Shown piece by piece: positions 38,001-50,000 of a stretch of DNA of 64,000 nucleotides. Below the pieces are notes generated by a model, which made no database searches, was not told where the DNA came from, and saw only the letters and a program-made list of their open reading frames with translations. A program made the translations under genes and the position numbers. Position 1 is the stretch's first letter, and every line of letters begins with the position of its first letter. The DNA is from Symbiodinium natans (Eukaryota; Sar; Dinophyceae; Suessiales; Symbiodiniaceae), in assembly GCA_905221605.1 (NCBI GenBank), contig CAJNDS010002267.1, positions 145,001 through 209,000 of the forward strand. Direction: 5' to 3'.

Positions 38001-41000
38001 CACACGATAAGCTTCACCAATTTTGCAACAGAGCATGAAAAGACTTAAGGCCCAAGGACGTCCAGCCCGGAAGCCAGGAAGGAATTCATGGCGTTTCAAC
38101 TCTAAACCCTGAACCCTAAAGCCCTAAACCCTTAACATGACGGGAGTTGAGGTCCCTAAAACAAAAAAACAGGGCCCATGCTTCAGAACCCTTTTAAGAA
38201 GGTAAGGAACCACATCCATGAGGGGGTTTCCGAAAATAGGGGTACGTACCCGTTTCTGGCCGTGGGGGGGGGGAGCTTCCCTTTAAGGGGATTCTATTCT
38301 ATTTGGGGTAAGAAAGGGGCTTCAGCGAGTAGTGTTTAGGGTTTAGGGTTCAGGGTATAGGGTTGCGTCCTGCTGCATTTTTCGATGGTGCAGGAGGACA
38401 CACAAACGCTCGGGAAAAGAAGCTCTGACAAATCAAGTGCTGCGCCAAGTATGATTAGGCTGGTTCGCTTGAACACCCCAAACCCAAACTCATAAAACCC
38501 TAACTCCCCCGACTGATGCCCTGAAAGCCAACGATAATTGCCATGCCCAAACTCCCAAACTCCCAAACCCCAAAGCCCAGAACTCTTGGGCCACGGGGCA
38601 GGGTGGTCTTGCCAGCGCCATTCGGCCCCAACAGGCCATATCCTTTGCTCGTCGGGCTTACATTACCTGGACTATTTGGCCCTAAACCCTAAACCCTAAA
38701 CTTTGGCCCTAAACCCTAAACCCTAAACCCTAGACCCCCAAAGTCCTCACAAAAGTTGGGTCGGGAACCAGGGCTTTGAGGTCGAGCTTCAAGGAGCCAC
38801 GATGCTGGATAGAATATAGGGGTTTAGGGTTTAGGGTTAGGGTTTAGGGTTTAGGGTTTAGGGTTTAGGGTTTAGGGTTTAGGGTTTAGGGTTGCGGGAT
38901 AAGGGTTTAGGGTTGAGGGATAAGGGTTTAGGGTTGAGGGATAAGGGATTTAGGATTTAGGGCTGCTATTTGCTGAAGAACCCCCCCAAAAAAGATAATA
39001 CTCCCTCTGTTGCGCTTATAAGGAAGAATACTGTTTAATTTTCTTTCTTGGGGGGCTCTTAAGCAAATAGTTGAGGTTTGCTTTTCAGAGGATCCCCTGC
39101 TATCCTCACCCACCCCCTCCCCTCCCCCCCCGCCCTTTTATCGGAACCCAACGTGGGTGCACTGCAGGGAATGGCTTTTTGAGCGTTTGTGGCACTTGAG
39201 CTTGGGATGCACCCCGTTAGACTAACAGTCCTAAATAGGGACTATAGTAATCCCTATTGTAATCCCTATTAAGGACTCTTAGTATGAGGGAGAACATGCC
39301 AAACTTTTGTAATCCCTTTAAGGACTCTTAGTATAAGGGAGAACATCTCAAACTTTACCTTCTAAGGCTTTGGGAGTCACTTGCATGCAGCCACAACCAT
39401 CTCATCCCTAAAGCCTCTAAAAGGGTCCGCCCTGGGCTCTGTTAGGCTCTGTTAACGTAGAGACCCTAGTGCAGGTCATCTTGGGCGCCCGCAGGCAGCT
39501 CAAGCACAGTTCCCTCACTGGTGCCAACGAGGGCCGGGAGTGACCGGAACAGCAGCTTACACAAGTACTGAGCTGTGGGCGGACTTTTGCACACTGGCCA
39601 CAAGTGCAGCCATTGCACGCCCACTTAATGCGTCCCTTATACTGACAGTCCCTAACCCAAGACCCTAAACCCTAAACCCTAGACCCTAAACCCTAAACCC
39701 TAAACCCTGAACCCTAATGGCTCAGGCTGCCTCAGGCTTTGGGACCCTACCCCCTAAGAGTAACCTAGGAAGAAGCAGGGTGCCCTTCTTGGTTTAAGGG
39801 AGCTTCTAAGGGAGCCCCAGACTCTAACAAAGGGTTTAGGGTTTAGGGTTTAGGGTTAGGGTTTAGGGTTTAGGGTTTAGGGTTTAGGGGGGAATTATGG
39901 GCCTACTCTGGGTCCTAGTTCAGCCCTGAACCCTAGAATCACTAGCTGAAAAAGGGGCAGCATGTAAGATCCCCTCTTCGGCTCCTGCCCTGCAGCTAGA
40001 ATCATCATAGGATTTGGCCTTGGACCCCCAAGGTTGTACCCTTGGGTTTTGGGGATCCATTTTGAAGATCCTTAAGGTAGTATAAGGGTCATATTCGGTG
40101 TGTGTTGAGGGCAACCTTTCTGGGTGCAACCTTTAGGGTAGGAGTCTTCGTCCCGAAATAAGAAACCCGAAGAACCCCCGTAAACCTGGAAATCTCATAC
40201 TCTCAAACCCCCAAACTCTGGCCACCCCAGCTCATGAGCCCTCAAACTCCACCCACCCCGAGCCACCAAGACCCTAAACCCCCCAACCCTAAACCCTAAA
40301 CCCTGAACCCTAAACCCTAAACCCTAAACCCTTAACCCTAAACCCCCTAAAAACCTTGGAACCTAAGATCCTTGGCCCAGGCGGCTGCGGCCCTTCGCCA
40401 GCTTGAGGGAGGCGTCGTCAAAGAGCCGCTCCCCCCCTGAAGTCGACCCGCAGGGTTTAGGGTTTAGGGTTTAGGGTTTAGGGTTTGGGGTTTAGGGTTT
40501 AGGGTTTAGGTTTAGGGTTTAGGGTTTAGAGTTTAGGGTTTTTTAGGGTTTGTACCCCCCTGCCCTTGCTTTGGGACACACTTCGTATCGCCTTAATTCT
40601 GTTTCTGATGGGGAGGGTTGTGAATGACAGAGAAGCTGAAGGGGCCGGGCAAGTGTGTTTAGAGTTGTGGGTTTTAGGGTGACAGCTGCGGTGGATTAAA
40701 AGTTCGGGGGTAAAGGAGACCCAATTTGGGATGTTCCCCCTAAATATAACAGTCCTGAATAGGGATTACAATAGGGGGTACTAGAATCCCTATTAAGGAC
40801 CGTTAGTATGAGCGGGGGCATCCCAAGACCCAATACAAAAAACTCGCCAATCCTCATCAAGAACCCATAGACACTCACCGATAACAATGCTATGAACCCT
40901 ACTGCATATACTCCCTCAAATGGGCCCTCCTATACGCCTAAAACCCTAAACGCCCTGAAGCCCCTTTTCGGCATGTCACCCACACGAAACACTGCGACAT

Positions 41001-44000
41001 GTGAGCCCCTCAAGCAAACAAGCCATACCCCTACAAGCCCTGAGCCCGATTGTCAAGCCCTAAACTAACCTAACTTCCCTAAAACCCTAAACCCTAAACC
41101 CTAAACCCTAAACCCTAAACCCTGAACCCTGAACCCTAAACCCTAAATCCTAAACCCTAACTAAACCCTGAACCCTGAACCCTGAACCCGAAACCCTGCA
41201 AGCCCCAAGCCCGGCTGTTAAACCTAGACATGCAGCCTGCGGAAATGGAGAAGCTGTCGAGGTGGAGGTCGACGGCCCCTCAGAGATTCTGGGCTGGAGT
41301 GCGTGGTGGAGTGTGCTGTTGGGGTTTAGGGTTTAGGGTTTAGGGTTTAGGGTTTAGGGTTTAGGGTTTAGGGTTTAGGGTTTAGGGTTTAGGGTTTAGG
41401 GTTTAGGGTTTAGGGATTAGGGTTTAGGGTTTAGGGTTTAGGGTTTAGGGTTTCGGGTACAGGCCCCAGCCAGTCGTACCCCGAAATCCTAGTCCGGTAG
41501 ACACTGAACTGAAGTCTAAATGACGGCAATTCCAAGCCCATCCTTTCCCGCACCGTGGAGTTTAGGGCGAGGGTTAGGGTTTAGGGTTTCGTGTTTAGGG
41601 TTTTAGGGCCCGCAGTAACAACAACTGGCTATTTGACTCCCTCCTGAGCTCAGTAGTTGAAGGGAACCTTCTTTGACCTAAACCCTAAACCCTAAACCCT
41701 AAACCCTAATGGGTTCTTCCACCGAACCTTCGACTACAATAGGGGAAAGGGGTACCACCGGGCAACCTAGCCGCAAAGCATAAACCCAAACCAAACCTTA
41801 CACCCTAAACCCTAAACCATAATCCTAAACCCTAAACCCTCTCAAAAAGACCTGCTTCAACCATATGAGTAGCGGTCCCGGCCCCCTATCGGTTATGCAG
41901 GAATTATCTACGGGAGCTGGGTATCGGTTTAGGGTCGGCCCCTATCGGTTCCCGTGCTAGAGCAGACTTGTCAATTCCATACGCCTCCTCTAATCATGGC
42001 TACCTCTTCCAGAGGTTTTGTCCGATGCTCATATAAGCCCTCGAAGCCCTGAGTGGGGGGGCAGTGTCTGGGGTTTCGGGTTTCCGAAGCCTACTACGGG
42101 GTGTTGATGTATGGTTTTAAGGTTTTTCTTGTTCGGGGTGTTTATGGCCCTAAACCCTGCACCCTAAACCCTAAACCCTAAACCCTAAACCCTAAACCCT
42201 AAACCCTAAACCCTAAACCCTGAACCCTGAACCCTAAACCCTAAACCCTAAACCCTAAACCCTAACCCTAAAACCTAACCCTAAAACCTAAACCCTAAAC
42301 CCTGAACCCTAATCCCTAAACCCTAAACCCTAAAAACCTTATACCCTAAACCTAAACCCTAAACCCTAAACCTTAAACCCTAAACCCTAAACCCTAGACA
42401 CCTTATACCTTATACCCTAAACCCTAAACCCTAAACCTAAACCCTAAACCCTAAACCCTCTCTCACCTCCCAGGGCTCGCCTTTCGTGGGCTCCATGCCG
42501 CTCGGAAGGGACACGGCGAAGGCCTTTAGCTCCTGGCGGAGGCGTTTTAAGGCTTTTGGGCTTCTAGGGCTTCTAGGGTTTCTAGGGCTTCTAGGGCTTC
42601 TAGGGTTTCTAGGGTTTCAAGGGTTTCTAGGGGGTTTCTAGGGCTTCTAGGGCTTCTAGGGTTTCTAGGGTTTCTAGGGTTTCTAGGGTTTTTTTGGTTT
42701 CTAGGGTTTCTAGGGTTTCTAGGGTTTTTAGGGTTTTTAGGGTTTAGGGTTCAGGGATCCGAAGTATGGTTCTTGAGGGAGTGGGGGCTCAAGGGGGGGT
42801 ATGTAACCCAAGGTTCCCACTACTCCCCAAGGCTCCCAAAGCTTCCCTACGGCTTTTGGGCTTCTCGGGTTTCTAGGGTTTTCGGGGCTTTCTCGGGTTT
42901 CTAGGTGTTTTTTGGGTTTCTGAGGTTTTGTTGGGGCTTCTACGGTTTTTTGGGGTTTCTAGGGTTTCTAGGGCTCTGGGGTTTTTAGGGTTTTTCGGGT
43001 TTCTAGGGTTTCTCGGTTTTTTTTGGGGGGGTTTTTCGGGTTTCTTTAGGGTTTCTAGGGTTTCTAGCTAGGGTTTTTGGGGTTTCTGGAGTTTCTAGGG
43101 TTTTTGGGGTTTCTAGGGTGGAAACCCTAGAGTTGTTTTGGGGTTTTTTAGGGTTTTTAGGGTTTGGTTTCTAGGGTTTCTGGGATTTTTTGGGTTTCTG
43201 GGGTTTTTAGGGTTTCCAGGGTTTCTAGGGTTTAACGCGAGGCCGCCAGGAGTGAGGATCGGAGAGGTGGTTTGGGATTGGGGTTCGGGGCTTGTGGCTT
43301 CGGAAGAAATACCTTCGCTATAGAAGAACATCGGAAGGGCTTGCAGACGAAACCCTTTCAGTCCTAAACTCGAAACTTCCTGAGCCTTGCCCCGGCACCC
43401 TATCTCTTAAGAAGCCGAAGAAGCCGAAGCCCAAGACCCGAAGTTCTAGGCCCTATAAACCCTAAACCCTTTTGAGTTGCTTTTGAAGTTCGTTTGCCTA
43501 CCAATCCTTTGAGTACTTTATAAACCCTAAACCCTAAACCCTAAACCCTAAAACCTAAACCCTAAACCCGAAACCCTAAACCCTAGACCCTAAACCGTAA
43601 ACCGTAAACCCTAAACCCTAAACCCTAAACCCTAAACAGATATCCACAGGTAAGCTCTTCAGAGGCCTAAACCCTCGACCCTAAATCCTCCTGATGTGCT
43701 TCCGGAAGGCCCTAAACCTCAAACCCTGAACTCTAAACCCCTCAACCCCTCAACCCCCAAACCCCTAAACCTCAAACCCAAAACTCTAAACCCTAAACCC
43801 CCTAAACCCCTAAATCCCTAAACCCTAAACGTTAACCCTAAACACTAAGCCCTAAACCCGAAACCCCAAACCCCAAACCCTAAACCCTAAACCCCGAATC
43901 CTCCTCGAGGCGCACGGCCTCGGCGCTCATGGTCGCCTTCGCCGCGGCAGCCTCCTCCAAGGCATGAGGCGCTTCGGTTTAGGGTTTAGGAGAAGGGTTT

Positions 44001-47000
44001 AGGGTTTAGGGTTTAGGGTTTAGGGTTTAGGGTTTAGGGTTTAGGGTTTAGGGTATGCTGTGATAGGGCGTAGATGCTGTGAAGGTTAGGTTTCGGAACA
44101 CGCTCGACAGCTTCGTGAGGCGGGAAAAGCAGCATTGGCCCGATTGTGGAGGGCCATCTGACACTTTTCTCCCACCCCACACCGTCCAAACTTAGGCAGT
44201 TTCAGGGAGGGTGGATTCAGTCAGGGACCAGCCGGCTGTGGGTGAAGTGGAGGGCACCGGTCAAGGGGGCAGGGAAGCCACACAAAGGCCGGGGTAGGCG
44301 ACAGGGGGCCAGAACGGGAGGGGGGGGGGAGGCAGGGAGGGTTCGGGTTTCGGGTTTAGGGTTTAGGGTTAGAGGGCTTCAGTTGCGGCATGTCGAGGGT
44401 GCCGCCGATTGGGATGTCCCCCTTTTTCTAACAGCCTCAATAGGGATTCTTGTAACCCCCTACTATAATCCCTACTCAGGACTGGCCCAAGCCATAAACC
44501 CTAACCCTGGGATGTTCCCCCTTGTCATATACTAGCAGTCCTGAGTAGGGATTACAGTAGGGGGTTACTAGAATCCCTATTGAGGCTGTCAGTATAAGGG
44601 GGACATCCCAACCTAAGCCTTTAAAGCCTAAACCCTTAAACCCTGGAACCCTAGGCGGCACCCTCGACATCCCGCAGCTGAAGCCCTCTAACCCTAAACC
44701 CTAAACCCTACACCCTAGACCTTTCCCCGAACCTACAAGCTGAAGCCCCTTGCCTCTTCATCGGCTTCCTCCTTCTGCTTCTCGAGATGCTTGGCGTAGA
44801 GTCGACGCTCCTACGTTTGGAAAGGGCTTAGTCGGGAGCTTGCGGCTGGGGTTTAGGGTTTAGGGTTTGGGGTTTAGGGTTAGGGTTTAGGGTTTAGGGT
44901 TTAGGGTTTAGGGTTTAGGGTTTAGGGTTTAGGGTTTAGGGTTTAGGGTTTAGGGTTTAGGGTTTAGGGTTTAGGGTTTCGGGTTTAGGGTTTAGGGTTT
45001 AGGGTTTAGGGTTTAGGGTTTACGGTTTAGGGTTTAGGGTTTAGGGTTTAGGGTTTAGGGTTTGAGGTTTAGGGTTTGGGGTTGGCCATAAGACTTCGAG
45101 GCTTATGGAGGCTTTAAGACCCGACGCTCCCCATATTCCCAAACCACGGAACCCTAAACCCTAAACCCAAACCACGGAACCCTAAACCCTAAACCCTAAA
45201 CCCTAAACCCTAAACCCTAAACCCTAAACCCTAAACCTCAAACCCAAGACCCCAAACCCTGAACGCCAGGCACTGGATCAGCACACCGCGGTGACGTTGG
45301 CCTCGCAACTAGTGTGTCAACCTTGCAGGTATGCAGACTTAGGGTTTAGGGTTTAGGATTTAGGGTTTAGGGTTTAGGGTTTAGGGTGTAGGGTTTAGGG
45401 TTTAAGGGTTGAGGGTTGAAGTAGCTCGGGGTGTTCCCCCCCTTACCCTTATACTAATCGTGAATACTAGGGATTCTCGTACCCCCCCCCCAGGAGAATC
45501 CCTACTAAGGACTGTTAGTGTAAGGGGGAACATCCCAAAATAAGCAGATTCGGGGTTGAGGGTTGAGCGTAGGATTCTAAACCCTGAACCCTAAAGCCTA
45601 AAGCCAAGACCCTAAACCCTAAACCCTAAACCCTCATCTCTCCATGCTGTGATTGGCGTAGGAGAAGGTCTTCGCGGTTCGACCAACCGCTGGTCTTTAG
45701 CGCTCCAACAAGGTGGGGCAGCCTTTTCCCAAAGGCAGCTGAACGCGCAGGGCGTCACCCTAAACCCTAAACCCTAAACCCTAAACCCTAAACCCTAAAC
45801 CCTAAACCGTAAACCCTAAACTGTGGGTGCTCATGCTGGCGCTGATGCTGCCGCCGCTGCTAGTGATTCCAAGATGCTCCCTGCAGAACAGCAGGGCACT
45901 GCACCATCCTCAAGTAGCTTCCAGCGGCAGCCTTTAGCCACCCAAATACTGCAAACCCAAACACCCCGCACAAATCTTCAAACACCCCCCCTCGAAAAAA
46001 AAACAAAAAAACATGAAATAACACCTCTAAAACCTTTCAACAGTTGCTGCGGGGAATTGCATTACAGATTGCTATCCGACTTGCCTTCCAAAACCCTAAA
46101 CCCCTAAACCCTATAAAACCCCTAAACCCCTACACCCCTACGTACACCCCTAAACCCCTAAACCGCTAAACCCCTAAACCCCTAAACCCCTAAACCCCTA
46201 AACCCCTTAACCCCTTAAACCCCTAAACCCCTAAACCCCCTAAACCCCTAAACCCCTAAACCCTACACCCCTAAACCCCTCAACCCCAAAACCCTAAACT
46301 TTACCCGACCCTGAACCCTGAATAAACCCTAAACCCTAAACTTACCCTAAACCCTAAACCCTAAACCCTCTGCATCACCTGAGTGAAGTGTTCTGCCACA
46401 CCCTACGGCTTCTCAGGGTTTAGGGTTTAGGGTTTAGGGTTTAGGGTTCAGTGTTTAAGGTTTAGGGTTTAGGGTTTAGGATTTGACGTTTATTCGTGGA
46501 GCTTCCATAGCAAAGTCCCTTCCGATGGCCTTGTTGGAGAGCTTTCCTTCGCCTGGTGAGGTCTGCGCGGGTTTAGGGTTTAGGGTTTGGGGTGTATGGG
46601 GTCTAGGGTTTAGGTTTTAAGGCCTTTGGATGATATGGCCCTTTCTCCGCCCCCCGAAACGCCCTTGAGGGTTCAGGGTTTAGGGTTACCCCACAAACCC
46701 AAACACCCTGGTTTAGGGTTGCGGGGGGGGGGAGGGGTTTCCTAGATCCTCAACCCTATATAAAGCCTAAATTTTAGGAAGACCAGGTCAAACCCACTGC
46801 CCAATCTTGCGCTTGAAGCCTGTGAGCAAAAACTAAACCCTAAACCCTTAACCCTAAACCCTAAACCCTAAACCCTGACTACTCCAAGATCCCAGCGCTC
46901 TGAAATCGACATCGAAATTAAGTGACGAAAACCTTCTTAGTAGCCCAGTAACCAGATAAAAATAAGGGCACCCTTCTGGGGGTTGGTAACTTTATAAGGG

Positions 47001-50000
47001 GACCTTGAACCAAAAAAGGTGAAAAAGGGTACCACTGGGCTAGCAAGGCTTTAGGTTTTAGGATCGAGGGTTGAGGGTCTATCTCATCATCCCAGCTACT
47101 TCGGAAAGACTCTGTCTGAGTGAAGGCGACACAAGTAGCACGGGTCTCTCTACTTAGGCACGTGGAACTCAAGAAAAGGAACTCTTTTCATGGTGCTGGT
47201 TGGTGAGGAACCTGATGGATTCGTCCACACAAAGCCGTCTTCCCAGCAATGTTGCACGCTCCGCTCTAACAGCCTTCCCAGGCAACATCGTTTCGCAAAA
47301 CATAAGCCTTGTAACCCACAAACCGCCTAAGGAAGGCCCCCCCCCCCCCTTCTACTTCCAACTCGAGTTACAAGAGCCCTACTGCAGGTTGGATCATTAC
47401 TACTTGGTAGCCCAGTAACCATATTGCGATAAGGGCCCCTTTCTTGGGGGGGGGGGGGGTTGGTTCCTTTAAGAATACGCTTGGCAGAAGCCCCGCTTGC
47501 CTTGTTGGGCCACCTTGTCCAGGAGTGCGGCCAGGCAACATCGTTTCGCAAAACATAAGCCTTGTAACCCACAAACCGCCTAAGGAAGGCCCCCCCCCCC
47601 CCCTTCTACTTCCAACTCGAGTTACAAGAGCCCTACTGCAGGTTGGATCATTACTACTTGGTAGCCCAGTAACCATATTGCGATAAGGGCCCCTTTCTTG
47701 GGGGGGGGGGGGGTTGGTTCCTTTAAGAATACGCTTGGCAGAAGCCCCGCTTGCCTTGTTGGGCCACCTTGTCCAGGAGTGCGGCCAGGTCCTCTCAATG
47801 AACACCCTATAAACCCTAAACCCTAAACCCTAAACCCTAAACCCTAAACCCTAAACCCCAAACCCTAAACCCTAAACCCTAAACCCTAAACCCTAAACCC
47901 TAAACCCTAAAGCCTAGCTGAGCCCCAAAAACCCTAGCAAAATAGGGAGGCCATCGCGAAGCAATTTCAGAGCTCTGGGCGCCTCCTGGCTGGATCAGAA
48001 GGAGCCTTTTTGGAGGTTGAGGATGTTTAGGGTTTAGGGTTTAGGGTTTAGGGTTTAGGGTTTAGGGTTTAGGGTTTAGGGTTCAGGGTTTAGGGTTTAG
48101 GGTTTAGGGTTTAGGGTTTAGGGTTTAGGGTTTAAAGTTTAGGGCTTAGGGCTTAGGGCTTGGGGTTGAGGGTTGCTTTAGCTGGGAGTGATAAGGGGGT
48201 CAACTTGAAGTGATGTCTCTCCTAGGGTTCATAGGCACATCCTACCAAAGCAACCCTGAAGCCCTGAAGCCCTGAAACCCTGAAACCCTGAAGCCCTGAA
48301 GCCCTGAAACCCTGAAACCCTGACACCCTGAACCCTAAACCCTAAACCCTAAACCCTAAACCCTAAACCCTAAACCCTAAACCCTAAACCCTAAACCCTA
48401 AACCCTAAACCCTAAACCCTAAACCCTAAGCAAGCCCTGCCTTCTTCCCGGTCGCCTTCTCTGCGCGCTCGGCGGCCCTTTCGGCCAGTTTCCTGAAGGT
48501 TAGAGCAGCCAGGTTTAGGGTTTAGGGTTTAGGGTTTAGGGTTTAGGGTTTGGGGTTTAGTATTTTGGAAACTGGCCGAAAGGGCCGCCGAGCGCGCAGA
48601 GAAGGCGACCGGGAAGAAGGCAGGGCTTGCTTAGGGTTTAGGGTTTAGGGTTTAGGGTTTAGGGTTTAGGGTTTAGGGTTTAGGGTTTAGGGTTTAGGGT
48701 TTAGGGTTTAGGGTTTAGGGTTTAGGGTTTAGGAGTTAGGGTTTAGGGTTTAGGGTTTAGGGTTTAGGGTTTAGGGTTTAGGGTTTAGGGTTTAGGGTTT
48801 AGGGTTTAGGGATTAGGGATTAGGGTTTAGGGTTTAGGGTTTAGGGTTTAGGGCCAGCGGCAGGGCTTCTAGGACTGAGGGTTTGGGGTTTAGGGTTTAG
48901 AGATCTGGGGTTTAGGGTTTAGGGTTCAGGGTTTCGGGCTCGGGATTTAAGTTTAGGGTTTAGGATTAAGGGTTTAGGATGTCGGGTTTAGCGTTCGTAG
49001 GGTTTAGGGTCCAAGGTTGTAAACGCTTTCATGTTGCAGGCCTTGTGGTTGCGGATTTATGGGGCGTAGGCTAGGATGCCCCTCAGAAGCCTCTGCAAAA
49101 ATGTTCATGAACATGATCCTCTTCAACCCAATAAGGGAAATGTAACAGAACCCTAAGCCCGCCCCGACGTTTAGGGTTTAGGGTTTAGGGTTATAGGGTT
49201 ATAGGGTTTAGGGTTTAGGGTTTGGGGTTTGGGGTTTAGGGTTTAGGGTGAGGGGTTTCGGGTTAAGGGTTTCGGGTTAAGGGTTTAGGGTTTAGGGCTG
49301 CCAAAACAGCTCAGAGCATCTCTTCCCGCCGCCGGGCTGCCTCCTGCGGGGGGGTGCGGACACAGCTGGACGTAAGGCTCACTGTTTTACGGCACAGGGT
49401 TTGGAGTTCCCCCCCTGTGTTTACTCGGGAACGAGGGAATGAGGCACCCTTTAAGGGATCATCTAGGGTACCTCATTCCCTCATGCCCTACTCAGAACCA
49501 GTGAGGTTTAGGGGCTCAGGCTTTCAGAGTGTAGAGTTGAAGTTGTTGGGGGCTGAGGGGGCTTAAGCGGCAATTAATGTCAAGAACATATTTGTTTTGT
49601 CGAGTTTTGCCTCTCTTCTGTTCTACAACCCTCTGAGAAACCTACAATTACGAGGCTTCGGATTCTTAAGCTCGGGTATAGGGAAGAGCCTTGTGGGGTA
49701 GCCAACTGTGCTAGCACTGCCCCTAAACCTCAAACCCTACTCCGGGGGCAAACGTCTCGGATGGAAGGCCCAAAAGTTTCGGGCTTCTCCGGGGTTTCTG
49801 GAAAGGTTAGGGCTCGGGGAAAACAACTAGACTTAGGCCCCCCCATACCCTAAACCTCCTAAACCCTAAACCCTAAACTCGAAAAATCCCCTAAGTTCCC
49901 AAACCAGAGCATCCGACTCCTCGCGCATGCGCTGTTCTGCTTCTTTCTCCTTTCCCGGCGCGAGCTTCGAGGGTGCCAGGAGAGGTGTCGGACCTAGACC

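Larger units (their letters stand above)
44358..44700. repeat. Inverted repeat with two elements in the loop
   Basis: Arms 44,358-44,406 and 44,654-44,700 are reverse complements with three mismatches; the loop carries one partial and one complete TTGGGATG element. Confidence 0.9.

Noticed and set aside
47327-47805. 145-codon frame spanning the tandem duplication
   Set aside because: It runs through mobile-element and poly-C sequence and repeats itself with the duplication.
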